Below, piece after piece: positions 33,018 through 46,500 of a stretch of DNA of 64,000 nt. Source of the DNA: Costus lasius (lineage: Eukaryota > Streptophyta > Magnoliopsida > Zingiberales > Costaceae); the NCBI GenBank assembly GCA_027563935.2, contig CM050454.1:48946596-49010595 (forward strand), in the 5' to 3' direction. The position numbers and the translations under genes are program-made. Below the pieces are notes generated by a model that saw only the letters and a list, made by a program, of their open reading frames with translations, did no database searches and was not told the origin of the DNA. Each line of letters opens with the position of its first letter. Positions within the stretch are counted from its first letter, which is position 1.

Positions 33018-34755
33018 TGAAAGTCCCCTTCAAGGGGGAGCACAATTTCAAAGTCCCCTTCAAGGGGGAGCGGAAACAAGATGAAGCCCTAAATAAGGGG
33101 GTGGGGGCGCATGTAGATGTTTTTAGGGGATTCATCATCAAGATCGCATGTAGTCATATGATTAACTTATATGAACGAAAAAGAGATCACAAGGTGTCAT
33201 ACCAATGCCATTAGAGTGGATGTCGGTTTGGAAGCAAAAGACCAAACGAGATCTTCTCCACAAGCGACGCACACAAAGTGATGTTGCTTACCCCTTGTGA
33301 ACCTTGTGCTAGCAAGCTTCTTCAAGGGTCTTTGCCGTATGAGAAAAGGGGAAGAACTTCTTGCTTGGCGAGAGAGTTTTCTTCCCTTTTTTTTCTCTTG
33401 TCGTCAATTCACCACGACACCAAAGAGAGTTTCGCTCGAGGTGAGTGTGTAACCTTCCACACTAATGTGGAGGCGTTACATGCATTCAATCTTTGAAACC
33501 GATTTCCCAAAAAGGTAAGTATTCAAAGCCTCATGCGTTCACACCAAGTGAACCATCGAATCTCCTCTTTGAACCAAGTGTTGAACCGGTTCTTTGATTT
33601 GGTTCAATCAAATTTTGTTCAATCACCAAATCAAACCAAGCCAAGCTACGATCTAGACCTTCTATGAACCAAATGGCTCATGATCTAACCGTTCATCTTC
33701 CGATGCTCTAGATCTCACGATCCAGCATCCAATCTCTCGATCGAAGCTTACCGATCTCAAGCCCTAATCAATCAAACATGATCAGTCCAGATCTCACTTA
33801 CAATCAGAGACTAAAGCCCTTTAAACTGAACCCAAATAATTCAGTCCACACGATCTGACTTAAGTAAGCCATATCACCATATTGTGCGACCCTGAGGGTT
33901 TCCTTTATATGTCGGTAACGATAACTTTCGTTATCATGATCAGTGAGGGGTATCTAGCAACACATCACTGTCTCCCGATTTAAAGGAAAGAGTCTTCCAA
34001 GACTTCACCCAAACCACAGCACAAGTGTGAACCCACTTCACAAGGCATACATGTTTCCTTTGCCACTGGATGTTCTTATTGGACAAGCATGTCAAGCTTG
34101 TATCTCCAATATGATGAGCATGATTAGATCAGATGAACATAGTCATCTGGGTATGGCCATACACTTTCTCAATCATCTCATATAGGGGGGCCCTTTAGAA
34201 CATCACACTCCTTAAACAAGGAGACGGCAATCCTTTGTCTATCACTAGTGCCCTAACCTGATTCAAGCTCACCATCCAAGATAGTCTATAATCATTATGT
34301 TTCAAATGATATTGAACTACCTCAAGACAATGACAATCATCATTTAGAAACACAAGTGATCTCAAGTCAGAGGACATGTGCCACTTGCTGCTTACAAGGA
34401 TCATTCACATTGTGACAAGCAATTGAATATCCTAGTAGGGTCTGTCCAGTACATCCAATGTACCCATGAGTCTACATCTTATTCCATGCTCGAAGCATCC
34501 TATAAGATTAGAACACATATTAGTCTTAACCATATCAAGGCTGTCTCAAGTTCACCAAGATATCTCGACTAAGGACATATTGACTGTCAGCCTAGCTGAA
34601 CAGCTTTGAGACATTATTCAGAAGTAAACTTATTACAGCAGACAAGGTAACAAACTGAATAACAACCATGCCTTTTATAAACACAAGAGTTTATTACATG
34701 ATACTTATACAATCCCAAAGGCCTCAAACATTAGCCTTAAGGGCATACCCCAACA
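33018..34755 (-). mobile_element. Solo Angela-like copia LTR with target duplication GAATA
   Basis: 1738 bp, bounded by TG...CA and by GAATA at 33013-33017 and 34756-34760, so it is a clean solo LTR (recombination between the LTRs of a former full element). At its left end a 22-bp block (AAAGTCCCCTTC... through GGGAGC) is duplicated about 30 bp apart, doubling the terminal hairpin. GNRA-type hairpin at 33920-33935 with a GAAA loop on the sense strand. Confidence 0.95.
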
Positions 34756-34760
34756 GAATA

Positions 34761-34905
34761 CATCTATGATAAGCATGTATTTTCGCCAACCAACATAAAC
34801 AATTTTCGCATATTATGTAGTTTCGCATGTAACATTTAGATCTAAACATTTGAGCAAACAAGGATCACACAATGTCAAGCAATCATATGATCATAGCAAC
34901 ATGCG
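34761..34905 (-). other. Copia #1 leader, 5' part
   Basis: The remaining leader between the solo LTR and the primer site. AT-rich, no frame. Confidence 0.7.
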
Positions 34906-34917
34906 GCTCTGATACCA
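34906..34917 (-). promoter_or_regulatory. Primer-binding site, initiator tRNA-Met (copia #1)
   Basis: GCTCTGATACCA on the + strand, preceded by G (13-nt match), 2 nt from the LTR edge at 34920. Confidence 0.92.
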
Positions 34918-36442
34918 ATTGAAAGTCCCCTATACTTGGGGGGGCGAAACCCTGATAGGCGCATGATAAAAATTTTTGAAGCGGAAGCAAGGGTTTCTTA
35001 GGATCGCAAGCTTGTCATATGATCAACTTGTTAAAGATGCATGAAGAAAATTCATACCATAGCCATTGCTTTGGATGGCGCCTTGGAAGCAGAGAGCGAA
35101 GGGGATCTCCTCCAAAAGATGCGCACACAAGATGTGATCGCCTACTCCTTGTTGATCTTTGTGCTAGCAAAGTTCTCCAAGAATCCTTGTCGAATGGAAG
35201 GGATGAGATCTCCTTGTTCTCGGGCTTCACCGAATTCTCTCCAAGGCGTGAAGAAGACCCCACACCAGAGCGAGAGCGTCGAGAGAAGAGGCAAACGTTT
35301 TTGGCATTGAGGCGTTGAGCGAAAGTGGCCTTCATGACTTTCCAAAAATAGAAAAAACATGAAGCCATGCGCCCATGATCTCATAACCGACCAAAAACGC
35401 CTTCAAGCTTTGAACCATGCGTTCACTCATGTGAACCGGTTCAAGCCAATTCGATGCATTTTAATTTGGTACAAAGACCAAGTTAAATCAGCCCAAGCCA
35501 TGGTCTAGATCTTACTGAACCAAATGATTCAAGATCTAACCGTTGATCTCTTGATGCTTTTGATCTCACCGATCTACCATCAATTCTCTCGATCGAAGCT
35601 TACCGATCTCAAGCCCTAATCAATCAAACATGATCAGACCAGATCTCACTTACAATCCGAGATTAAATCCCTTTAAACTGAACCAAAACAATTCAGTCCA
35701 CACGATCTGACTCAAGTAAGCCATATCATCAAATTGTGCGACCCTAAGGGTTTCCTTTAAATGTCGGTAACGATAACTTACGTTATCACGATCAGTGAGG
35801 GGTATCTAGCAACACATCACTGTCTCCCGATATAAAGGAAAGAGTCTTCCAAGACTACACCCAAACCACAGCACAAGTGTGAATCCATTTCACTAGGCAT
35901 ACAAGTTTCCTTTGCCACTGGATGTTCTTATTGGACAAGCGTGTCAAGCCTGTAGCTCCAATATGATGAGCATGATTAGATCAGATGAACATAGTCATCT
36001 GGGTATGGCCATACACTTTCTCAATCATCTCATCCAGGGGGCCCCTTTAGAACATCACACTCCAAACTAGGAGATGGCAATCCTATGTCTATCACCAGCG
36101 CCCTAACATGACTCATGCTCACCATCCAAGATAGTCTATAACCATTATGTTTCAAATGATATCGAACTACCTCAAAACAATGCCAATCATCATTTAGAAA
36201 TACAAGTGATCTCAAGTCAGAGGAAGTATGCCACTTGTTCGCAAACAAGGATTATTCACATTGTGACAAGCAATTGAACATCCTAGTAGGGTCTGTCCAG
36301 TACATCCAATGTACCCATGAGTCTACATCTTATTCCATGCTCGAAGCATCCTATAAGATTAGAACACATATTAGTCTCAATCATATCAAGGTTGTCTCAT
36401 GTTCACCAAGATATCTCGACTAAGGACTATACTGCATGTCAG

Positions 36443-39400
36443 TGTAACGCTCTTGAATTTCTGAATTATGATTTAAGGTTAGAAATTCAGTTTATGTATT
36501 TTTATCGGTTAAAATTTTGGGATTTTTGCCTAATTGTAGGACTTTTCCCTACAGGGCAAAAATAATTATTTTTGTTGGGGCTTCGAACCCTCAACCTTGA
36601 CTATTTGCTCCTGGAATTCTTCCACCATGGTGGCGCATATTTCTGTGTTATTGGAGTGGCGCATGGTGGTTAAGCCCAGGTAAGCCCATTAAAGCCGATT
36701 TCCACTTAAGTTAATTGGGTTATTGGATCTTGGATCCGTTTGGGGTGGAAAAAAAAAAAATAAAAAAAAAAGGGGAAAATTCGTGAGAGCTCCTCTCCCT
36801 CACGATTTGTGGTTTGTTTCTTGCCCTAGCCGCTTGTGTTGTCGCCCCTCACTGTGCTTGGCGCTCCTGCAAAATTTCTGACGCTGGTGGTGGCAGACTG
36901 GTGGTGGACGAACTTTCTGGAGACCCCTGATCCCCTGTTTTGGCGTTTTCTCTGTAGGCGATTTTTCTGGTGAGTAATTCGATCCTAAGGAGTCTAATCC
37001 GAATTAAAATTCGTTATTTGCCATGATTATTCGTATGGGGTTGAATTCAAATAATTATAGGGTTTTAAAATCCTGTTCTGCTGAAATCTGCATTCGTTAA
37101 TCTGACCTTTGTGTACTATAACCCCAATATCTCATGGTCTATAGATCCAAATCGCACGAAATAAATTTTGTATGAAACTAGATACATTCGGCTTTAATTT
37201 GAATCTGATATCGACCATATCCGAGCTGTATTCGTATTTCAATCTGTATTGCAATCTAGCTGTACAAAATCAGTTTTCTGGAAATCTGGATTTCGACCTT
37301 TATGTGTTCGAACCATCATATCTCCCTAGGTATAGCTCGAAATCTGGTCAAATCAGTTTTATTAGACCGTAGGCTCGAAGATATTTATTTTGACTCCCAT
37401 AACTCCTATTTTCGATTAGTTATTGGATCTGAAATAAATGTCGCAAGTCTGATATATGAATCTGTTTTCTTGAAATCTGAAATTCTGACCTTCCTATGTT
37501 CGAACCCTTATATCTTCCTGTCTAAAATTCGAAATCTTGTGAAACCAGTTTTATTGGAAACTAGATTCAGAGAGCTTCATTTTGAATACAATATTGACTA
37601 GCTTTGGTTCGAAATTGGACCAAAAATATATTTTGCAAATTGACAATATAAATCTGCTATGTTTTGGTTAGACGAATATTCCTTTGTGAGAAAAATTTAC
37701 ATTGTATGGTTTAACCTCTTAAATTGTGGTCTGTAGTTCTTCTAAAATTTATTTGTTTGATGAGAAATTTTAGAGAAAACAAAATTGGGGATTTAACTAA
37801 GAACTTAGGAATTTTCGAAAATATAGTTCGAGCCAATTTTGGGGCTTTTGTCAATTTTCTTCACGAGCGTGTAATTAAAATTATCTGTAGTGGGGGACTG
37901 AAATTAATTACATGAAATTTGTACGTTCTGTTAAGGTTCTGAAAGTGGCGCCCCTTACAGTAATTTTACAGCTCACGGTTTTAGGAATTTTGAGGAGATT
38001 ATTTCATGAATAATTTCTGTTCTGTATTTAAATGTTTGTTATATGAATAATTTCTGTTCTGTATTTAATTGTTTGTTATGTGGATATTTCCTGTTCTGTT
38101 TATATGTTGTGAAGTTTCTGAAAACCTTGAATGTGTTAAAACATTTGTGAGAACATAGAATGGTTTGACATGAATTAAGGTTAGTTGTAAGGAATTCACT
38201 CATATAATTTCTGTTCTGTGTTTAAGGACTGGATATTGGGGTGTGTCATTTTCTAGTTTGTTAGACTTTGGGCATAATGTAAGAATTAAGTAGTGGTTGA
38301 TCCTACTTCTCTGTTTCAGTATAATCTGTTCTGTAAAATTATGCCCTAGTGTAGCACTCTTCCGTGTCCTTACCCTCCTTCTGTGGCGCTGTAATGGTGC
38401 TGATAGTCTACTACGACCCTTGAGACACTATTTCTGTTCTGGGTATTGGAGGCCAGAGTGCCACGTCCTAACAAGACGGGGGCCACCCACTGATACCTCC
38501 TCTACCATTCAGTTCTGGGTTTTGGAGGCCAGAGTGCCACGTCCTAACAAGACGGGGGCCACCCACTGATACCTCCTCTACCATTCAGTTCTGGGTTTTG
38601 GAGGCCAGAGTGCCACGTCCTAACAAGACGGGGGCCACCCACTGATACCTCCTCTACCATTCAGTTCTGGGTTTTGGAGGCCAGAGTGCCACGTCCTAAC
38701 AAGACGGGGGCCACCCACTGATACCTCCTCTACCATTCTGTTCTGGGTATTGGAGACCAGAGTGCCACGTCCTGACAAGACGGGGGCCACCCACTGATAT
38801 CTCCTTTACCATTCTGTTTCTGATATGCATGCATTGTCTCGTCCTCGGCAGAGGTGGGGTCAGACCTTCTGTGGTCATCAGGCCTTCTGTGGCCTTTCTG
38901 TTTCCGATGTAGACTATCCGTTTGGACTCTGAAAATTCTGATTTTCTGTCTGTCAGTTCTGATTTCTGTAGTTCTGTTTCGATCTGTATTTAGATGTATT
39001 AGGCGGTGTGGTTAGTTGGTATGGGTTGGTATATTCATATCCTACCTGTTTGATGCCTATTGTTACAAGTATCTGTATTTGATTGTGTTTGTTTCTGATA
39101 TGAGCATGCATGTTAAGTTGATTTATCTTATCTGTTAAATAAAAAGAATTTCAACTTAAGTATGATATTTTTGATGTGTACTATGGATGACTTTTAGTGT
39201 CTTTTACTCACTGAGCTTTTTAGCTCACCTCCGTTGTTTAAATGTTTTCAGGTGAGACATCAAGACAGTAATTGCTACAGCTAATATGACGCTAATGTTT
39301 GATGTCATTTCTAAGAATAGTCTTCTAAAGATTTGTCAGGCCTGCGTGCCTAATTTATTATGACCTATATGACATGTTTTATCTCCTGAGGGCTTATGCC

Positions 39401-39841
39401 TGTTTTCAGGATATTATATTATAGTTGTTTCGTTTAAATTATTGGATACAAGTCTTGGATTCTTTTATTGAATTGGTTCTTATTTTGAAATGTCCGATTT
39501 GAGATGTGTAACCGAATTTGTGTTGTTTATTTTAGTATCTGAATAATCAGTTCTGTATATTTCTGAAATTCCACATATGTGTAGTGTGGACGTTTGTTGT
39601 TGTTACAAGATATGTGTGTCTGTGCAGCAGTAGTTTAGAATACTTGCTGCCGGATTTTTTCTGGATTTCCGGATTTCTATTTCCTAGTAAATCGATCCTA
39701 TTCAGTTCTGTGCGGTTTTCAGTTCCGTAGTAATGTCCTTCGATGCCGCTTTCTTCTTGTGTTTTAATGGAAGAGTAAAAATTTTTGAAACCCCGTATTT
39801 TACTTGTATGCGTGTGGGGTGTGATTCTGAGGGATGTTACA
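36443..39841 (+). repeat. Tekay #1 5' LTR
   Basis: 3399 bp. Contains an A-rich run (about 36750-36770), which accounts for the 1-bp length difference from the 3' LTR, and a 76-bp tandem repeat at 38437-38816. No coding frame of significance. Confidence 0.94.
38437..38816 (+). repeat. 76-bp tandem repeat inside Tekay #1 5' LTR, five units
   Basis: Units start at 38437, 38513, 38589, 38665 and 38741, each with GGAGGCCAGAGTGCCACGTC and GGGGGCCACCCACTGATA. The middle copies look identical; the last has several changes. Confidence 0.95.
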
Positions 39842-39843
39842 GA

Positions 39844-39855
39844 TGGTATCAGAGC
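39844..39855 (+). promoter_or_regulatory. Primer-binding site, initiator tRNA-Met (Tekay #1)
   Basis: TGGTATCAGAGC, 2 nt after the LTR end at 39841. Confidence 0.92.
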
Positions 39856-39984
39856 AATTTTACTAGCAATTAGAAACTCCGGGGAAGGAAAACTTTGTTT
39901 GTGTATTGCTAGAAACCAAGTTAGGATCTGATTTGTGATTGAATATTGGTTGTTATTCTACTGTGTTATGTGATGCAGGTAAAA

Positions 39985-40132
39985 ATGGTGCGACCAAGAG
40001 CTAGCTGTAGCAACGGTGATCAACAGCCTGATCTGAGGCAGACCATGGAGGCTATGACTGCTATGATGCAACAACAGAACGCATTCATTCAGCAGCAAAC
40101 TCAGATGATGCGAGCAGCAGCAGGCGCAGCAC
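39985..40132 (+). pseudogene. Tekay #1 gag N-terminus, out of frame with the rest
   Basis: ATG 39985 opens MVRPRASCSNGDQQPDLRQ and continues with a Gln-rich stretch ([16 protein letters not shown]). Near 40110-40125, in a GCA/CAG run, the reading shifts by one base and the Gln-rich gag continues in another frame (40133 on). Slippage in the CAG-like run is the likely cause. Translation from this ATG would end at 40216-40218. Confidence 0.75.
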
Positions 40133-43100
40133 ATGGAGGTTCAGCAACAGTTATTGCAGCAGCTGTCGCAGACACAGTCTCAGTCACAGGCACAACCGGC
40201 TGGTTCTCCTCTGGGTGATGGCGCACATCAACGATATGCTCGGTTGGTTCGAGAGTTTCAGCACCTGAACCCGACGGCATTTTATGGTAGTCCGGGGCCC
40301 AGAGCGGCTGAAGATTGGCTTTTGACACTGGAAAAGATTTTCCAGGTTTTGCGCTGTGATGATGCAGACAAGCTATGTTTGTCTGTCTTCATGTTGCGTG
40401 GAGATGCCGAAGACTGGTGGAAGGGAGTCGTCAGACTGGCGGCAACTGAATCCAGAGTTGTTGATTGGCAGTACTTCATGATGAAGTTCAATGCCAAGTT
40501 TTTCCCCTCTAGCTTATCTGAGGAGCGCGAGGTGGAGTTTATTCATCTTGAGCAGGGCGACATGACGGTGGATCGGTATGAGGCCACATTCGCTCGGTTG
40601 TCGGGGTATGCTCCTCACTTAGTCAACACCGAGGAAAGAAGAGCCAAGAAGTTTCAGCGGGGTTTGAGGAAAGATATCAGGACAAGGGTAGCTATGCTAC
40701 ACTTGGAAACTTATGCTGAAGAAGCAACTGGAAGAACTATTAGAGAAGGGGTATATTCGACCCAGTGTTTCTCCATGGGAGCACCGGTGTTATTTGTGAA
40801 GAAGAAGGATGGTACTTTGCGCATGTGCATCGATTACCGTCAACTCAATCAAGTGATTGTTAAGAATAAGTACCCATTACCCCGTATTGATGATCTCTTT
40901 GATCAGTTGCAGGATGCTACTGTATTCTCTAAAATTGATCTGAGGTCTGGCTATTATCAGATGAAAGTTCAGGAGGAGGATGTACCTAAAACGGCATTCA
41001 GGACCAGGTATGGGCACTACGAGTTTCTTGTTATGCCCTTTGGACTGACAAATGCCCCTGCGGTGTTTATGGATCTGATGAACAGGGTATTTCATGAGCT
41101 CCTGGACAAATGTGTGGTCGTCTTCATTGATGATATTCTGATCTACTCCAAGAATGCGCAAGACCACTCTCAGGATTTGCGCAAGGTGCTGGAGATTCTG
41201 CGGCTGAAGCGGCTATATGCTAAGGCCAGCAAATGTGAGTTCTGGCTAGATCAGATTGGTTTTCTGGGACACATTATTTCTAGCCAGGGTGTGTCTGTGG
41301 ATCCAGTGAAGGTGGAGGCCATTCTTCACTGGGGAAGACCAACTACAGCGACTGAGGTCAGAAGTTTTCTGGGTTTAGCTGGATACTACCGCCGTTTTGT
41401 GGAAGGTTTTTCCAAGCTGGCTGGTCCTCTGACTAAGCTAACTAGAAAGAATTTGAAGTTTGAGTGGTCTGATGATTGTGAGTCTAGTTTTCAGGAACTG
41501 AAAAAGAGACTGACCAGTGCTCCTATCCTCATCATTCCCTGTGATGGAGAGAAGTTCATTGTTTACACTGATGCCTCTGGTAAGGGTCTGGGTGCTGTAC
41601 TGATGCAGCAAGGAAAAGTAGTCGCTTATGCTTCAAGGCAACTCAAAGATTACGAAGTAAACTACCCCACTCATGATCTGGAGTTGGCAGCTGTAGTTTT
41701 TGCCTTGAAAATCTGGAGGCACTATCTGTTTGGACAGACATTTGAATTGTTTACAGATCACCAGAGTTTGAAGTATATCTTCACTCAGAAAGAGCTGAAT
41801 ATGAGACAGAGGCGATGGCTTGAATTGATAAAGGATTATGACTTCACCATCCAATATCAGTCTGGTAAAGCCAATGTGGTGGCTGATGCGCTTAGTCGGT
41901 ATCCTGTGACTCAGATAGCTGCACTGCGAGTCCAGGAGTGGCGACTATTGCAGGAGTTCAGTGACATGCATCTGAGTGTGACTCCGGGTGAGAGAGGCGG
42001 TCTTCTAGCTTCTCTCAGGGTTCAGTCAGACTTACTGCAGAGACTGAGATCAGGGCAGCAGTCAGATCAGGATATTCTACGGTGGAAAGAGAGGTCTGAG
42101 CAAGGCTGGGATGAGAATTTCAGTATGTCGGATGATGGTCTCCTCAGATTTCGTGGAAGGGTCTGTGTCCCTGAGGACCCTGAGTCGAGAAATGAAATTC
42201 TTAAGGAAAGTCATTGCACTAAGTATACCGTTCATCCTGGTAGTACCAAGATGTATCAGGATCTGAAAAAGACTTTCTGGTGGCATGGTATGAAGAAGGA
42301 TGTGCATTTGTTTGTGTCCAGATGTTTGACTTGCCAAACCGTGAAGGCTGAGCATCAGAGGCCGGGCGGTTTGATGCAGTCTCTCCCTATTCCTCAGTGG
42401 AAGTGGGAGCATATCAGTATGGACTTTGTGTGTGGGCTGCCCAATACCAAAAGGAATCATGATGCCGTATGGGTGATTGTGGACAGACTCACGAAGTCGG
42501 CTCACTTCTTACCGATCAAAATGACTTACAGTTTGGATCGGTTAGCAAAACTGTACATCGATGAGATTGTCAGATTACATGGAGTTCCATTGGACATTGT
42601 CTCTGATCGTGATCCTCGATTTCTATCCAGGTTTTGGAAGAAATTACAGGAAGATTTGGGAACTAATCTGAGTTTCAGCACTGCATATCATCCTCAATCT
42701 GATGGTCAGACAGAGAGAACTATTCAGACACTTGAGGATCTTCTGAGATCTTATGTGATTGACTGGTCTGTTGAGTGGGATCTGGACTTATCACTGATAG
42801 AGTTCACCTACAACAATAGCTTCCACTCTAGCATACAGATGGCTCCGTATGAGGCCCTATATGGGAGGAAATGCAGAACACCTATATGCTGGGAGGAAAC
42901 TGGGGACAGAACAGTGCTAAAGTCTGATGCTGTTCAGGAAGCCACTGAGAAGATCAGAGAAATTCAGAAAAAGATGAAGATTGCTCAGGATAGACAGAGG
43001 AGTTATGCTGATGTGAGGCGGCGTCCTCTTGAGTTTTTGGTGGGAGAGCATGTTTTCCTAAAGGTCTCGCCTATGAAAGGGGTGATGAGATTTGGGAAGA

Positions 43101-43477
43101 GGGGAAAATTGAGTCCCAGGTACATTGGTCCCTTTGATATCATTGAGAGGGTTGGACCTGTGGCATACCGACTTGCTCTGCCCCCATCACTAGAACACCT
43201 CCATAATGTGTTCCATGTTTCTGCACTCAGAAAATATTGTTCTGATCCTTCTCATGTTCTGGAGTTGGAACCTCTTCAGCTTGAAGAGAACATGACTTTT
43301 GTGGTGAAACCTCTCAGAATTGAAGATAGAAAAGAGAAAGTGCTGAGAAATAAGGTTATTCCACTTGTGAAAGTCGTCTGGGGAAATCAGTCTGTTGAAG
43401 AAGCCTCTTGGGAGGTTGAAGCAGAGATGAGAAAGGAGAATCCTCACCTGTTCAGTGACGGGCTTGGTCAGCTTTAG
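40133..43477 (+). CDS. Tekay #1 fused gag/RT/RNase H/integrase/chromodomain frame with internal deletion
   Basis: 1114 codons open. Residues 1-195 are gag (Gln-rich, then a capsid such as [14 protein letters not shown]). It then jumps to RT at about residue 215 ([16 protein letters not shown]). The gag end, zinc knuckle, protease and RT start seen in Tekay #2 are missing. RT has [11 protein letters not shown], RNase H has [10 protein letters not shown] and FTDHQSLKY, and integrase has the HHCC finger, [16 protein letters not shown] and SDGQTERT. The C-terminus ([20 protein letters not shown]) is chromodomain-like. The roughly 20 residues at the joint are RT sequence read out of frame (see findings). 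Without protease it cannot be autonomous. Confidence 0.92.
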   Translation: MEVQQQLLQQLSQTQSQSQAQPAGSPLGDGAHQRYARLVREFQHLNPTAFYGSPGPRAAEDWLLTLEKIFQVLRCDDADKLCLSVFMLRGDAEDWWKGVVRLAATESRVVDWQYFMMKFNAKFFPSSLSEEREVEFIHLEQGDMTVDRYEATFARLSGYAPHLVNTEERRAKKFQRGLRKDIRTRVAMLHLETYAEEATGRTIREGVYSTQCFSMGAPVLFVKKKDGTLRMCIDYRQLNQVIVKNKYPLPRIDDLFDQLQDATVFSKIDLRSGYYQMKVQEEDVPKTAFRTRYGHYEFLVMPFGLTNAPAVFMDLMNRVFHELLDKCVVVFIDDILIYSKNAQDHSQDLRKVLEILRLKRLYAKASKCEFWLDQIGFLGHIISSQGVSVDPVKVEAILHWGRPTTATEVRSFLGLAGYYRRFVEGFSKLAGPLTKLTRKNLKFEWSDDCESSFQELKKRLTSAPILIIPCDGEKFIVYTDASGKGLGAVLMQQGKVVAYASRQLKDYEVNYPTHDLELAAVVFALKIWRHYLFGQTFELFTDHQSLKYIFTQKELNMRQRRWLELIKDYDFTIQYQSGKANVVADALSRYPVTQIAALRVQEWRLLQEFSDMHLSVTPGERGGLLASLRVQSDLLQRLRSGQQSDQDILRWKERSEQGWDENFSMSDDGLLRFRGRVCVPEDPESRNEILKESHCTKYTVHPGSTKMYQDLKKTFWWHGMKKDVHLFVSRCLTCQTVKAEHQRPGGLMQSLPIPQWKWEHISMDFVCGLPNTKRNHDAVWVIVDRLTKSAHFLPIKMTYSLDRLAKLYIDEIVRLHGVPLDIVSDRDPRFLSRFWKKLQEDLGTNLSFSTAYHPQSDGQTERTIQTLEDLLRSYVIDWSVEWDLDLSLIEFTYNNSFHSSIQMAPYEALYGRKCRTPICWEETGDRTVLKSDAVQEATEKIREIQKKMKIAQDRQRSYADVRRRPLEFLVGEHVFLKVSPMKGVMRFGKRGKLSPRYIGPFDIIERVGPVAYRLALPPSLEHLHNVFHVSALRKYCSDPSHVLELEPLQLEENMTFVVKPLRIEDRKEKVLRNKVIPLVKVVWGNQSVEEASWEVEAEMRKENPHLFSDGLGQL

Positions 43478-43494
43478 AGGACTAAAGCTCTATA

Positions 43495-43506
43495 AGGGGG
43501 GGAGGA
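43495..43506 (+). promoter_or_regulatory. Polypurine tract of Tekay #1
   Basis: A purine run (AAGGGGGGGAGGA) directly before the 3' LTR start TGTAACG at 43507. Confidence 0.8.
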
Positions 43507-46500
43507 TGTAACGCTCTTGAATTTCTGAATTATGATTTAAGGTTAGAAATTCAGTTTATGTATTTTTATCGGTTAAAATTTTGGGATTTTTGCCTAATTG
43601 TAGGACTTTTCCCTACAGGGCAAAAATAATTATTTTTGTTGGGGCTTCGAACCCTCAACCTTGACTATTTGCTCCTGGAATTCTTCCACCATGGTGGCGC
43701 ATATTTCTGTGTTATTGGAGTGGCGCATGGTGGTTAAGCCCAGGTAAGCCCATTAAAGCCGATTTCCACTTAAGTTAATTGGGTTATTGGATCTTGGATC
43801 CGTTTGGGGTGGAAAAAAAAAAAATAAAAAAAAAGGGGAAAATTCGTGAGAGCTCCTCTCCCTCACGATTTGTGGTTTATTTCTTGCCCTAGCCGCTTGT
43901 GTTGTCGCCCCTCACTGTGCTTGGCGCTCCTGCAAAATTTCTGACGCTGGTGGTGGCAGACTGGTGGTGGACGAACTTTCTGGAGACCCCTGATCCCCTG
44001 TTTTGGCGTTTTCTCTGTAGGCGATTTTTCTGGTGAGTAATTCGATCCTAAGGAGTCTAATCCGAATTAAAATTCGTTATTTGCCATGATTATTCGTATG
44101 GGGTTGAATTCAAATAATTATAGGGTTTTAAAATTCTGTTCTGCTGAAATCTGCATTCGTTAATCTGACCTTTGTGTACTATAACCCCAATATCTCATGG
44201 TCTATAGATCCAAATCGCACGAAATAAATTTTGTATGAAACTAGATACATTCGGCTTTAATTTGAATCTGATATCGACCATATCCGAGCTGTATTCGTAT
44301 TTCAATCTGTATTGCAATCTAGCTGTACAAAATCAGTTTTCTGGAAATCTGGATTTCGACCTTTATGTGTTCGAACCATCATATCTCCCTAGGTATAGCT
44401 CGAAATCTTGTCAAATCAGTTTTATTAGACCGTAGGCTCGAAGAGCTTTATTTTGACTCCCATAACGCCTATTTTCGATTAGTTATTGGATCTGAAATAA
44501 ATGTCGCAAGTCTGATATATGAATCTGTTTTCTTGAAATCTGAAATTCTGACCTTCCTATGTTCGAACCCTTATATCTTCCTGTCTAAAATTCGAAATCT
44601 TGTGAAACCAGTTTTATTGGAAACTAGATTCAGAGAGCTTCATTTTGAATACAATATTGACTAGCTTTGGTTCGAAATTGGACCAAAAATATATTTTGCA
44701 AATTGACAATATAAATCTGCTATGTTTTGGTTAGACGAATATTCCTTTGTGAGAAAAATTTACATTGTATGGTTTAACCTCTTAAATTGTGGTCTGTAGT
44801 TCTTCTAAAATTTATTTGTTTGATGAGAAATTTTAGAGAAAACAAAATTGGGGATTTAACTAAGAACTTAGGAATTTTCGAAAATATAGTTCGAGCCAAT
44901 TTTGGGGCTTTTGTCAATTTTCTTCACGAGCGTGTAATTAAAATTATCTGTAGTGGGGGACTGAAATTAATTACATGAAATTTGTACGTTCTGTTAAGGT
45001 TCTGAAAGTGGCGCCCCTTACAGTAATTTTACAGCTCACGGTTTTAGGAATTTTGAGGAGATTATTTCATGAATAATTTCTATTCTGTATTTAAATGTTT
45101 GTTATATGAATAATTTCTGTTCTGTATTTAATTGTTTGTTATGTGGATATTTCCTGTTCTGTTTATATGTTGTGAAGTTTCTGAAAACCTTGAATGTGTT
45201 AAAACATTTGTGAGAACATAGAATGGTTTGACATGAATTAAGGTTAGTTGTAAGGAATTCACTCATATAATTTCTGTTCTGTGTTTAAGGACTGGATATT
45301 GGGGTGTGTCATTTTCTAGTTTGTTAGACTTTGGGCATAATGTAAGAATTAAGTAGTGGTTGATCCTACTTCTCTGTTTCAGTATAATCTGTTCTGTAAA
45401 ATTATGCCCTAGTGTAGCACTCTTCCGTGTCCTTACCCTCCTTCTGTGGCGCTGTAATGGTGCTGATAGTCTACTACGACCCTTGAGACACTATTTCTGT
45501 TCTGGGTATTGGAGGCCAGAGTGCCACGTCCTAACAAGACGGGGGCCACCCACTGATACCTCCTCTACCATTCAGTTCTGGGTTTTGGAGGCCAGAGTGC
45601 CACGTCCTAACAAGACGGGGGCCACCCACTGATACCTCCTCTACCATTCAGTTCTGGGTTTTGGAGGCCAGAGTGCCACGTCCTAACAAGACGGGGGCCA
45701 CCCACTGATACCTCCTCTACCATTCAGTTCTGGGTTTTGGAGGCCAGAGTGCCACGTCCTAACAAGACGGGGGCCACCCACTGATACCTCCTCTACCATT
45801 CTGTTCTGGGTATTGGAGACCAGAGTGCCACGTCCTGACAAGACGGGGGCCACCCACTGATATCTCCTTTACCATTCTGTTTCTGATATGCATGCATTGT
45901 CTCGTCCTCGGCAGAGGTGGGGTCAGACCTTCTGTGGTCATCAGGCCTTCTGTGGCCTTTCTGTTTCCGATGTAGACTATCCGTTTGGACTCTGAAAATT
46001 CTGATTTTCTGTCTGTCAGTTCTGATTTCTGTAGTTCTGTTTCGATCTGTATTTAGATGTATTAGGCGGTGTGGTTAGTTGGTATGGGTTGGTATATTCA
46101 TATCCTACCTGTTTGATGCCTATTGTTACAAGTATCTGTATTTGATTGTGTTTGTTTCTGATATGAGCATGCATGTTAAGTTGATTTATCTTATCTGTTA
46201 AATAAAAAGAATTTCAACTTAAGTATGATATTTTTGATGTGTACTATGGATGACTTTTAGTGTCTTTTACTCACTGAGCTTTTTAGCTCACCTCCGTTGT
46301 TTAAATGTTTTCAGGTGAGACATCAAGACAGTAATTGCTACAGCTAATATGACGCTAATGTTTGATGTCATTTCTAAGAATAGTCTTCTAAAGATTTGTC
46401 AGGCCTGCGTGCCTAATTTATTATGACCTATATGACATGTTTTATCTCCTGAGGGCTTATGCCTGTTTTCAGGATATTATATTATAGTTGTTTCGTTTAA

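Noticed and set aside
37302..37601. 99-codon frames repeated in both Tekay #1 LTRs (also 44365-44664).
   Set aside because: They are AT-rich LTR sequence with no known domain. Their presence in both LTRs only reflects LTR identity.
38437..38816. Possible CRISPR-like array because of regular direct repeats.
   Set aside because: The repeats are contiguous 76-bp tandem units without unique spacers, lie inside a plant retrotransposon LTR, and no cas-like gene is present.
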